Under the pieces are notes generated by a model. It was not told where the DNA came from. It saw only the letters and a list, made by a program, of their open reading frames with translations, and ran no database searches. A stretch of DNA of 20,690 nt, taken from NCBI GenBank assembly GCA_018302885.1, contig JAGVZC010000011.1, forward strand, positions 1 to 20,690, read 5' to 3'. Below are positions 8,835 through 15,637 of the stretch, in pieces. The translations under genes and the position numbers were made by a program. This DNA comes from Candidatus Woesearchaeota archaeon (GTDB lineage Archaea; Nanobdellota; Nanobdellia; SCGC-AAA011-G17; GW2011-AR20). The number at the start of each line of letters is the position of its first letter. Within the stretch, counting starts at the first letter, position 1.

Positions 8835-9741
8835 ACTTAGTCACTAGCAAAGGTAGCAGCACTGTTGCATCCCCCTCTATTGTTATATACTTTGCCTTTT
8901 CTTTTACCTTTCCCCATGAAACTGCCTCTCTTATTCTTGCTCCTGATAATGAACCATCCCATTCCGGTGCTGTTGTTATGTATACCACATAATCCAATCC
9001 ATCCTTGAATTGATTCCACCATATGACGTGGTGCTTTGATATTCCTCCGCCAATCATCAATGCCCCACTTTTTTTTGCCTTGAACACTATCTCTGACAAT
9101 TCATCTTCATCTTTTAATATGTCAATATTGAAATCTTTATTTTTCTGCCTGAACATCCACAATTGCGAGCCAAATGCACCGTCTGTTATTCCGGGAACAA
9201 AGATAGGTATCTTATTCTTGTAAGCCCAATATAAAATGGAATTTTCATTATCTATTCTTTTTCCAAACTCCCAGATTATCTCCCTTGTTGAAAATGATTT
9301 TTTTTCCATTGCTATCTCATTTAATATTGGTCGCATTTTATCTTCTAGAATAATCCCATAGCTTTCATTTGGTATCAGAACATTCCCCAACCTATTAATC
9401 CCTTTTTTGTGTAACTCTTTGTCGTCCATATCAAAGGAACCTTCATAATAATCCTTCCAGATTCTTGCCAAGTCATGATCCAATGTTCCGCAAGTTGTTA
9501 TGATTACATCAACTAACTTGTTTTTTATCAAATCCTTAATTACACCCCTTAATCCTGTTGAGATAATGCATGCTGGAAACGAGAGAAATTTAATGCATTC
9601 CCTGTCCTTGAGCATTGCTTCAAAGATTTCCACGCCAGTTGCAAGTTTCTTTGCGGTGAATCCGCCTGCTTCATTCATCTGACTGATTAATTCTGTTATT
9701 TTTGTGTCCCTGTTTATCTTCAAATCCCTTACTGGTTTCAT
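8824..9741 (-). CDS. dys: Deoxyhypusine synthase
   Basis: A 305-residue NAD-dependent enzyme that moves the aminobutyl group of spermidine onto a lysine of translation factor aIF5A, the first step of hypusine formation. The catalytic region EWDGSLSGARIREAVSWGK matches human EFDGSDSGARPDEAVSWGK, with the active lysine at residue 278. Another family block, GGGISKHHVIWWNQFKDGLD, precedes it. The ATG at 9741 was chosen over an upstream GTG at 9831 because it begins at the family's usual N-terminus (MKPVRDL) and lies 26.5 nt from a perfect TATA box. The longer frame would run through the promoter and into speD. aIF5A itself is not in the window. The gene is divergent from speD, whose pathway leads to spermidine. 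Confidence 0.95.
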   Translation of the reverse strand: MKPVRDLKINRDTKITELISQMNEAGGFTAKKLATGVEIFEAMLKDRECIKFLSFPACIISTGLRGVIKDLIKNKLVDVIITTCGTLDHDLARIWKDYYEGSFDMDDKELHKKGINRLGNVLIPNESYGIILEDKMRPILNEIAMEKKSFSTREIIWEFGKRIDNENSILYWAYKNKIPIFVPGITDGAFGSQLWMFRQKNKDFNIDILKDEDELSEIVFKAKKSGALMIGGGISKHHVIWWNQFKDGLDYVVYITTAPEWDGSLSGARIREAVSWGKVKEKAKYITIEGDATVLLPLLVTKFIS

Positions 9742-9763
9742 GATTTCTATTGAATAAGTAAGG

Positions 9764-9771
9764 TTTATAAA
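9764..9771. promoter_or_regulatory. Shared palindromic TATA box for dys and speD
   Basis: TTTATAAA is its own reverse complement. Its centre is 26.5 nt from the dys ATG on the minus strand and 28.5 nt from the speD ATG on the plus strand. Both flanks are purine-rich in the BRE position (AGTAAGG on plus, AAGATGGA on minus). No other good TATA element sits at the right distance for either gene. Confidence 0.65.
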
Positions 9772-9795
9772 TCCATCTTTTAAATAAATCCTGTT

Positions 9796-10173
9796 ATGAA
9801 AGTAAAAAAGATTCATAATCAAGGCAACCACCTTATTCTAGACGGTGTTAATGTAAACGGCAAGTTGCTGAATGATAAAAAACTAATCAGGAATATTCTG
9901 AAAGAACTGCCTTCTGTTGTTAACATGCATACTTTGACTAAACCTAAAATTATAAAGGCAAAACCAAAGGAATGGGACACTGGGGGAATTACTGGCTTTG
10001 TAATCCTGAGTGAAAGCAATATTTCAATCCATACTTATCCCAATGAAGGGAGATTTTATCTGGATTTATTTTCATGTATGGAGTTTGATGTTGACAAGGC
10101 TGTTAATTATCTTAAGGATAAACTTGAATTAAAAGATTTCAAAAAAACCTTGCTGAAAAGAGGAGACTATTGA
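9796..10173 (+). CDS. speD: S-adenosylmethionine decarboxylase proenzyme (SpeD)
   Basis: A 125-residue pyruvoyl enzyme that makes decarboxylated AdoMet, the aminopropyl donor for spermidine. The self-cleavage region is LSESNISIHTYP (71-82). Cleavage between Glu73 and Ser74 would turn Ser74 into the pyruvoyl group. His79 and Cys94 (LFSC) match the catalytic His and Cys of the class 1B enzyme. One difference is Asn75 where the family usually has His (ESHISIHT). It shares a TATA box with deoxyhypusine synthase, the consumer of spermidine, which supports a polyamine role. Some SpeD relatives are now known to be amino-acid decarboxylases, so the substrate is likely but not proven. No spermidine synthase is seen here. 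Its end overlaps nth by 7 bp, convergently. Confidence 0.88.
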   Translation: MKVKKIHNQGNHLILDGVNVNGKLLNDKKLIRNILKELPSVVNMHTLTKPKIIKAKPKEWDTGGITGFVILSESNISIHTYPNEGRFYLDLFSCMEFDVDKAVNYLKDKLELKDFKKTLLKRGDY

Positions 10174-10766
10174 TTTTTTATTTTGTTTAATAGTTCATCC
10201 TTCTTTTTTCTGTTGGTGTGCGTCTGCCCGAATTTTACTACAATTGGATTCAGACTGCTCCAGTGTTTTCTTGGAAATAATTTCTTTAAATCTTCTTCTA
10301 TAATTTCCGGTTTGCTGCTTTTTGTCCACCCCAATTTCTGTGAGATGTAAGCAATGTGGGTGTCAACGCCAATTGCATCCTTTCCTCTTTCTGACAGGAA
10401 TACATTTGCTGTTTTTCTTCCAACTCCGGGAAGTTCTGTTAACTTGTTGAAATCCAATGGAGGTTTTCCATTATATCTTTTTGATAAGATTTTGGCACAG
10501 TTTATTATATTCCTTGATTTTGTTTTATAGTAATTGACCCTTCTTATTATTTTTTCAACATCTTTTATTTTTGCTTTTGCTAATTTCTCTACTATATTAT
10601 ATTTTGAGAATAATTCATTTGATACTGGGATTGTTGTGTCATCTTTTGTCCTTGCTGATAGTGCAGTTGCTATCAATGTCTGCCATGGCTTGTTCCATTC
10701 CTCTGCTGCAAGCCTCTTGTTAGAACTATGCTTCTTTAGTTCCCTTAACTGTTTAAGGTGCTTCAT
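10167..10766 (-). CDS. nth: Endonuclease III-type DNA glycosylase/AP lyase lacking the Fe-S cluster
   Basis: A 199-residue HhH-GPD DNA repair enzyme that removes oxidised pyrimidines and nicks the resulting abasic site. The helix-hairpin-helix LPGVGRKTA (112-120) carries the catalytic Lys118, and GVDTHI (133-138) carries the catalytic Asp135, matching E. coli Lys120 and Asp138. The usual C-terminal [4Fe-4S] motif (C-x6-C-x2-C-x5-C) is absent: the tail after FGQTH is short, lysine-rich and cysteine-free, and the only cysteine in the protein is Cys90. The LSAQxTD motif reads LSARTKD. The start overlaps the stop of ogg by 4 nt (ATGA), so both are made from one message. Confidence 0.9.
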   Translation of the reverse strand: MKHLKQLRELKKHSSNKRLAAEEWNKPWQTLIATALSARTKDDTTIPVSNELFSKYNIVEKLAKAKIKDVEKIIRRVNYYKTKSRNIINCAKILSKRYNGKPPLDFNKLTELPGVGRKTANVFLSERGKDAIGVDTHIAYISQKLGWTKSSKPEIIEEDLKKLFPRKHWSSLNPIVVKFGQTHTNRKKKDELLNKIKNQ

Positions 10767-11356
10767 TTGAATATTTCACCAGTCTCTCTTGACCAGAATA
10801 ACAAATCAAGATGATCCATTGGAATATTTATTTTTTTGCTGAATTCAAGGAATTTGTCTTCTATTTCACAATATTTCTTTGCTGTCAGTGATTTTGGAAT
10901 TTCATCTATTACCTTGTATTTCTTTAGATTTTTCAGGATATGCCTGTCTAGTATCGATAAGTTTTTGTATCCAATATTTCTCATGAAATGAGATACTTCT
11001 TTGTATCCATGACCTTTTACATTCTTTACAAGAAATTCCCTCAATTGCTTGGGATATTCAATTTGTTTAATATTCTTTAATATGAAATCATAATTTTTCT
11101 TTAATTCCCTGAGATATCCTGATTTATTCATATAAAACCTTACATTTCTTATATATAACTCCGGATTGATATTTTTATTTTTGAAATCTGCTTTCTTTAA
11201 TTTTAATATTGAATCCCATGCTGATTTTGCTGATGATTGAGGTGTTAATATGCAAAAACACATTTCATAAAAATAATCCTTGTTGTTTTCAAACTCTGTC
11301 AACCTATTTTCTATCTCCTTTTTTTTCATTCTGTAATAATTCCTTAAGGATTCCAT
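10763..11356 (-). CDS. ogg: 8-oxoguanine DNA glycosylase/AP lyase, Ogg2 type
   Basis: A 197-residue archaeal-type glycosylase that excises 8-oxoguanine from DNA and cleaves the abasic strand. Family blocks are MCFCILTPQSSAKSAW (32-47), NVKGHGYKEVSHFMRNIGY (112-130) with the Schiff-base lysine Lys119, and LDRHIL (136-141) with the catalytic Asp137. The Lys-to-Asp spacing of 18 residues equals that of the Methanocaldococcus enzyme (Lys129/Asp147). Length is typical for Ogg2. It lies immediately upstream of nth with overlapping stop and start codons, forming a two-gene operon for oxidative base-excision repair. A TATA-like TTTAAAAA lies 26.5 nt upstream of the ATG. Confidence 0.92.
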   Translation of the reverse strand: MESLRNYYRMKKKEIENRLTEFENNKDYFYEMCFCILTPQSSAKSAWDSILKLKKADFKNKNINPELYIRNVRFYMNKSGYLRELKKNYDFILKNIKQIEYPKQLREFLVKNVKGHGYKEVSHFMRNIGYKNLSILDRHILKNLKKYKVIDEIPKSLTAKKYCEIEDKFLEFSKKINIPMDHLDLLFWSRETGEIFK

Positions 11357-11378
11357 TAAAATTATCTAATAATTTATA

Positions 11379-11386
11379 TTTTTAAA
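11379..11386 (-). promoter_or_regulatory. TATA box of ogg-nth
   Basis: TTTAAAAA on the minus strand, centred 26.5 nt from the ogg ATG and just after the stop of the GTPase gene. The pair can be transcribed separately even if read-through also occurs. Confidence 0.5.
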
Positions 11387-11388
11387 GT

Positions 11389-12231
11389 TTACTTAATATG
11401 AAATTCAACTACATCGTCATCAATTAGCCTGTGATTTAATCCAACTCTTGAGCCATCATGCTTTGCTGAACCCCCCCAGACTCTTGCATAATCAAACTTC
11501 TTCACAAAATCCTTGTGAACTTCCATACCAACATCTTTTACAGTTGAATCTTTTTTCATTGCTATAGGAGGATATTCCTTTTCTTTTCCTGGTTGCTTTG
11601 TATAAATTTTTATCAGGTTTAAACTTTTCCAGATATCCTTTTTTAGTGACTCTGAATCTCCGTCGTAGATTATGAATCTTTTATTCACATCATTTTCTTT
11701 CAATTCTTTTTTTATTAATTCAAACTCTTCCTTTTTATTCAATGTTATCACCAATAAATCTGACTCCCTTATGACTGAAATGAAAAATGAGCCATGCTTT
11801 GTTCCGTTGAAATTTTTTGTTATTGCCGGTATTTCAACTATCTGTATTTTTATCCCATAATAATCCATCATTCCTATTTCAGGAAGTTTTGTTGCATATC
11901 CTATATTTGATATCATTGGTTTTGCATTTGTAATTTTTGACAGTAAAGTTGATTTGCCTGTGTTAGTCAATCCAATAATACATACCCTTGCTGCACCCTC
12001 TTTTTTTACCGAGAGAAATGAAGAGCCTTTCTTTGTTCTCTTTTCCTTTGATGCTAAGTCCTTGTATTTTTTTATTCTTTCTTTTATGCTTTTTCTTAAT
12101 TTTTCGGCTCCTTTATGGCTTGGCGCTTTTGTGAGCATTTCCTGAAGTGCTTTCAGTTTTTCCGGAATTGTCTGAGCTGAAAGAAACTTCTTTTCTGCTT
12201 CCTCATATTCATATGTTGCATTTATTGGCAT
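11389..12231 (-). CDS. DRG-like (Obg superfamily) GTP-binding protein with TGS domain
   Basis: A 280-residue cytosolic GTPase related to DRG/Rbg proteins, which act with ribosomes. The N-terminal 80 residues are a charged helical region. The P-loop GLTNTGKS is at 87-94. The G3 site, normally DxxG, reads VEIPA (132-136), and the NKxD base-recognition motif is missing where expected (FIIYDGDSES, 186-195). The C-terminal TGS domain (about 209-280) is well kept, ending YARVWGGSAKHDGSRVGLNHRL with DVVEFH. It is therefore probably a nucleotide-binding, RNA- or ribosome-associated factor with altered guanine specificity or weak hydrolysis. It is shorter than DRG. It follows two secreted-protein genes with a 1-nt gap, an odd partnership. 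Confidence 0.85.
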   Translation of the reverse strand: MPINATYEYEEAEKKFLSAQTIPEKLKALQEMLTKAPSHKGAEKLRKSIKERIKKYKDLASKEKRTKKGSSFLSVKKEGAARVCIIGLTNTGKSTLLSKITNAKPMISNIGYATKLPEIGMMDYYGIKIQIVEIPAITKNFNGTKHGSFFISVIRESDLLVITLNKKEEFELIKKELKENDVNKRFIIYDGDSESLKKDIWKSLNLIKIYTKQPGKEKEYPPIAMKKDSTVKDVGMEVHKDFVKKFDYARVWGGSAKHDGSRVGLNHRLIDDDVVEFHIK

Positions 12232-12232
12232 G

Positions 12233-13213
12233 TTATTTTTTTCTTTTCTTGTCTTTAATCATTATCATTGTTATTATAAATATTAATATAATCAATGAAA
12301 CCAGAAAATCACCACTGTTTTGTATTCTTGCTATTTGCGGATAGCCAAAATAATCCTCTACATCACTTGTTATGCTTCTTTCTTCCTCACTTGAATCCTC
12401 TGAAACCAGATCATTTATCTTCTTTATCATCAATGTTGCCTTCCCTTCCCTTATGTCACTCAAATAAATGCTTAAATCATAATAATCATCCTCATTAAAA
12501 TTTATTTTTTTTGTTTCGTCAATAATTAAGTAGAAAATCATTGGTTTGCTTGAAAGAATTACTGTCACATAATTATTTTTTATGTCACTTAACCTTATAC
12601 TGTGCTTTTCATTGTTTAAATCAAAATCTATTTTATTTTTTTTGCTTAATATTGCTTCATAACCCTTTTCAATTTGGCTTTCAGTTATGTAATAATCTGT
12701 TTCTTCTTCAGTATCTATTGAGTTTGAAGATGAGGATGGGGATGAACCCTGTGACTGCTGGGAGATTGTTCCTGGCAGCATTTCAAGAATTGTTGAAGAT
12801 AAAACCCCATCATAGTTGAAGTTTATTTCTCCAATTGAATTGCTTGTAGCCTGTATCCAGTTTGATCCATCCCTTTTTATCAGAATTGACGTGCTTGATG
12901 TGAAATTGCCTATTGTATGATTTGCTTCTCCGCTTGAATCTGATGCAGTTTCATTGAACTTTTTGTAATCTGTGGTTAAATTCATGACTGTAACATTTAA
13001 TGATCCAATTGAAATGTTTATTGAAATATTATAATCGTCTAATTTTAGATAATTTGGATGAACCTCTATGCTTGAAAAAGAAAGATTATCCTCAAAAATA
13101 ATTGTTGTATTTATCTCTGAAAACTGAAAGTTTGTATTTGTTATATTCAATGCTGTTGTTATATTTGGAATTAGAAGAAATGTCAATATTAAAAAAAATA
13201 TCTTAATCTGCAT
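12233..13213 (-). CDS. Sequon-rich single-pass surface protein, function unknown
   Basis: A 326-residue protein with a signal peptide (about 1-21), a large outside part, a C-terminal membrane helix (about 303-319) and a basic tail KDKKRKK. The first 130 residues contain about ten N-glycosylation sequons (NIT, NTT, NLS, NIS, NVT, NLT, NET, NHT, NFT). A Ser/Gln-rich linker (about 155-170) separates them from a charged second domain, and an acidic stretch (SEDSSEEERS) precedes the membrane. No family is recognised. The ATG at 13213 was chosen over an in-frame TTG at 13228 because it begins the signal peptide directly, sits 1 nt after the upstream stop and has GGA 10 nt before it. It is the middle gene of a near-gapless three-gene unit. 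Confidence 0.78.
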   Translation of the reverse strand: MQIKIFFLILTFLLIPNITTALNITNTNFQFSEINTTIIFEDNLSFSSIEVHPNYLKLDDYNISINISIGSLNVTVMNLTTDYKKFNETASDSSGEANHTIGNFTSSTSILIKRDGSNWIQATSNSIGEINFNYDGVLSSTILEMLPGTISQQSQGSSPSSSSNSIDTEEETDYYITESQIEKGYEAILSKKNKIDFDLNNEKHSIRLSDIKNNYVTVILSSKPMIFYLIIDETKKINFNEDDYYDLSIYLSDIREGKATLMIKKINDLVSEDSSEEERSITSDVEDYFGYPQIARIQNSGDFLVSLIILIFIITMIMIKDKKRKK

Positions 13214-13214
13214 T

Positions 13215-14948
13215 TTAATAGCTTCCAATCTGCCATGAAAAGTCTACATCTGCTCCAGGATCAATGTCAAGATTTATTGTGAATGTTGAGCTTCCCACAT
13301 TTGACACCCAGAATCTGAACGCATTGCTTAAATTACTTAATGGAGTAACTGAAATACGATTTTGTGATGGGGTTGCACTTAAACCATGGGTTACTGCTAC
13401 AGTTGTACTCCCGCTTGTTACAGTTGCATTTCCAGAATTCTCGGTTATGTATCCTTCATTAAACTTTATTATTGTACCGGTTCCCTCATTAGTTAGTAGA
13501 GTGCCTGCATTTGTAATTATATTTCTTTTGATTACAGTGTTTGTAGTTGCTGCATTTTTAACATATATTCCCTTGGCACTTGGAAAATTGTAAATGTTAT
13601 TATCATAAACCCTTATATTATTTCCAACCTGAATTCTTATTCCTGCAATGGATGCTGCTGCACTTCCCCCAATTGTATTTCCGCTGATTATCCAGTTTTC
13701 AGGCGTTGTTCCTCCTGTTGTATCTATTCCCAGACAAGCTGCACCTGCTATGCATTTTACGACATTGTTGCTTATTGTACCATTGTCCCCTGCGATTGAT
13801 ACTCCGCTTCCAGTGCCTTTTACAACAAAGGTATTTCCAACAATATTAACATTCGTGACTTCATCAGAACCAAATGTGACTCCTGGACTGTCAACTACTG
13901 AAAAATAATTTCCGGATATCAATAACCCATCAATGTATCTTGGAGCAATTGCAGCATTGGATCCGCTGCTTGTCATGTCAAAGAAATTGTCAACAATTTG
14001 GAGGTTATTCATCGTTTCTCCATTATCCAATGTTGAAGGGACCAATCTGCTGTTGTTGAAGATATTCCCCTCTATCATGATATTATTTGAAGTGGTATAA
14101 ATCTCCAATCTTTTTTCAATATAGGAGTCTTTTATCATTACATCTTCACTGTCTCTGATTTCCATTGTATTAACTGCAAAATTACCTTTTCTTATTTTTG
14201 AAATTTCTATGTTTGTAGTTGTTAATATTGCCAATCCGTAACCGTCTGTTCCTCCTCCATCCACCAATGTAATATCTTCTATGACTACATAATTTGCATC
14301 ATCTGTAATAATTCCATTATAGAGAGCACCAGATACACTATCTGCATTTCCGTCTATCTTGAAGTTACGAAATGCTACGTCATGTATTACATTGCTTGTT
14401 GTCAGTCTTCCTTCTGCTCTTATTGCACTCATACTTAAATCATTGCCGTCTGCAATTTTTATTACAGTTCCATCCCCCTGACCTTCCAGAGTTACATAGT
14501 TATTGCTGTCTGTATCAGAAAGATTTATTGAAGCGTTTATTATGAATGTACCTTCAAGAAGAACAATTTTACCACCGGAATCTGGAAGAGCATCTATTGC
14601 TGCCTTTATTTCCAGCTCATCATTCATTCCATCACAGACATAATCTGCCTGCAACTTGCTTCTTTCAAGAGAATCATTTGCTGCAATTGTGAATGTTGCT
14701 GTCCTTCCTATTGGTGATGAAATGTTTCCAGTTACATTTAAATTGCCTGTAATTTTAAGCCATCCACCCAATAAATTATCAATTACTTCTCCCAATATGA
14801 ATGTTATTTTGCTTCCAATTGTCAAATTTCCTGTTGTGTTTATCTCATTATCTGTTATAATTGTATCAGCAGAAGCAGAATTTATACTTATTATAAAAAA
14901 TATTAATATAGCAAAAACTAATATTATAAGACCCAACCCTCTTTTCAT
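13215..14948 (-). CDS. Secreted right-handed beta-helix protein with a tail-fibre-like C-terminus
   Basis: A 577-residue exported protein. A signal peptide (about 1-27) precedes an N-terminal region rich in NLT/NVT/NIS sequons. The block DYVCDGMNDELEIKAAIDAL (101-120) followed by GGKIVLLEGTF is the entry motif of pectate-lyase-like parallel beta-helix proteins. Residues about 138-510 are repeated coils with the Asn/Ile/Val ladder pattern (ISGNxF, IVGNTF, ISGNTI). The last 65 residues (TVTSGSTTVAVTHGL...FWVSNVGSSTFTINLDIDPGADVDFSW) resemble the C-terminal beta-domain of phage tail-fibre and beta-helix surface proteins. There is no membrane anchor, so it may be held by the next gene's product. 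It could bind or cut polysaccharide. No catalytic residues can be named. TTTATATA lies 26.5 nt upstream. Confidence 0.85.
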   Translation of the reverse strand: MKRGLGLIILVFAILIFFIISINSASADTIITDNEINTTGNLTIGSKITFILGEVIDNLLGGWLKITGNLNVTGNISSPIGRTATFTIAANDSLERSKLQADYVCDGMNDELEIKAAIDALPDSGGKIVLLEGTFIINASINLSDTDSNNYVTLEGQGDGTVIKIADGNDLSMSAIRAEGRLTTSNVIHDVAFRNFKIDGNADSVSGALYNGIITDDANYVVIEDITLVDGGGTDGYGLAILTTTNIEISKIRKGNFAVNTMEIRDSEDVMIKDSYIEKRLEIYTTSNNIMIEGNIFNNSRLVPSTLDNGETMNNLQIVDNFFDMTSSGSNAAIAPRYIDGLLISGNYFSVVDSPGVTFGSDEVTNVNIVGNTFVVKGTGSGVSIAGDNGTISNNVVKCIAGAACLGIDTTGGTTPENWIISGNTIGGSAAASIAGIRIQVGNNIRVYDNNIYNFPSAKGIYVKNAATTNTVIKRNIITNAGTLLTNEGTGTIIKFNEGYITENSGNATVTSGSTTVAVTHGLSATPSQNRISVTPLSNLSNAFRFWVSNVGSSTFTINLDIDPGADVDFSWQIGSY

Positions 14949-14970
14949 GCTCTTAATAAATTCATAATTA

Positions 14971-14978
14971 TATATAAA
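14971..14978 (-). promoter_or_regulatory. TATA box of the beta-helix/membrane protein/GTPase unit
   Basis: TTTATATA on the minus strand, centred 26.5 nt from the ATG at 14948. No further TATA element or gap separates the next two genes. Confidence 0.65.
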
Positions 14979-15005
14979 TTTAATTGTTAAATTAAATAGA
15001 AAAGA

Positions 15006-15013
15006 TTAAATAT
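15006..15013 (+). promoter_or_regulatory. TATA box of the small membrane protein
   Basis: TTAAATAT centred 24.5 nt before the ATG at 15034, in an 85-bp divergent intergenic region. Confidence 0.5.
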
Positions 15014-15033
15014 AAGATTTTGGTTTTATTCTT

Positions 15034-15279
15034 ATGAAGAAGAAAATTCTCAAGTCTGGCTGGATAGCAACTGCAATCTCCGTACTTTCTGGTTTTGTCA
15101 ATGTCATAATATCATTATTCAATAAAGGAGCAGTTGGTTCAGCTCAGCCCATTGAACAATCAATTCCTTGGATTCAGACTTTATTAATCATGGCTGCAGT
15201 ATTTATTCTTGTATTTGTTGTTTTGCTGATTTATTATTTTATTATTAAGAAGGAAATTGAGAAAATTCCAAATCCATAA
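15034..15279 (+). CDS. Small two-helix membrane protein, function unknown
   Basis: An 81-residue protein with a basic N-terminus (MKKKILKSG), a first hydrophobic helix (about 8-30), a loop of some 16 residues containing SAQPIEQ, and a second, very hydrophobic helix (about 47-71) followed by a basic tail (KKEIEK). No conserved motif is recognised. It is not a typical cleavable signal peptide, because the first helix has no clear cleavage site. It has a TATA box at the right distance. It lies 31 bp before rnp2, which has its own promoter, so the two need not be co-transcribed. Confidence 0.7.
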   Translation: MKKKILKSGWIATAISVLSGFVNVIISLFNKGAVGSAQPIEQSIPWIQTLLIMAAVFILVFVVLLIYYFIIKKEIEKIPNP

Positions 15280-15281
15280 TT

Positions 15282-15289
15282 TTTATAAA
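15282..15289 (+). promoter_or_regulatory. TATA box of rnp2
   Basis: TTTATAAA centred 25.5 nt before the rnp2 ATG. It would drive the start of the exosome superoperon. Confidence 0.7.
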
Positions 15290-15310
15290 TGAAAAATTCC
15301 CTTTATATTT

Positions 15311-15631
15311 ATGAAAGTAATCCTTCCAACTTTAAAAGAAAGAAACAGATATATAGTGTATGAAATAAAGAACAACAAGAAATATACAATAAATGAAATA
15401 AAAAATGAAATGATGAAATCCATGCTGCAGTTTCTTGGTGAATTAGAATGCGCAAAAGCAAATATTTTAATATTAGATGATTTTAAAAAGAACAAAGGCA
15501 TCATAAAAGTGAGCCATAAATATGCTGACAAGGTGAGAGTTGCCCTGATGCTTATAAAAAATTTTGTTGTTGAAACAAAAGGGATATCAGGAACTATCAA
15601 GAAAGCAAGACTTAAGTTTATTGGAGGTTGA
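15311..15631 (+). CDS. rnp2: RNase P protein component 2 (Pop5/Rpp14)
   Basis: A 106-residue subunit of ribonuclease P, which with the catalytic RNA trims the 5' leader from pre-tRNAs. The N-terminus (LPTLKERNRYIVYEI) matches the family's LRxKxRYIxFEI start. The C-terminus (KVRVALMLI...GISGTIKKARLKF) matches the conserved R.AL.LI...SGTIKKA block. In archaea Pop5 pairs with Rpp30 to form the specificity core; Rpp30 is not in the window. Length is normal. It heads the conserved cluster with psmA and the exosome genes, and its last codons contain the psmA Shine-Dalgarno. Confidence 0.92.
   Translation: MKVILPTLKERNRYIVYEIKNNKKYTINEIKNEMMKSMLQFLGELECAKANILILDDFKKNKGIIKVSHKYADKVRVALMLIKNFVVETKGISGTIKKARLKFIGG
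15623..15628 (+). promoter_or_regulatory. Shine-Dalgarno of psmA
   Basis: GGAGGT, an exact match to the 16S 3' end, 9 nt before the psmA ATG and inside the last codons of rnp2. This operon-internal gene uses a ribosome binding site, unlike the leaderless first genes. Confidence 0.8.
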
Positions 15632-15637
15632 ATAAAA

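Noticed and set aside
9742..9831. A 30-residue N-terminal extension of deoxyhypusine synthase from a GTG at 9831
   Set aside because: It would read through the shared TATA box and the start of speD. The family N-terminus begins at 9741.
13214..13228. A TTG start for the sequon-rich membrane protein
   Set aside because: The ATG at 13213 directly begins the signal peptide and follows the previous stop by 1 nt.
13215..14948. Beta-helix gene as part of a prophage
   Set aside because: It has a signal peptide and a normal archaeal promoter, and no other phage genes are near. Only its last domain looks phage-like.
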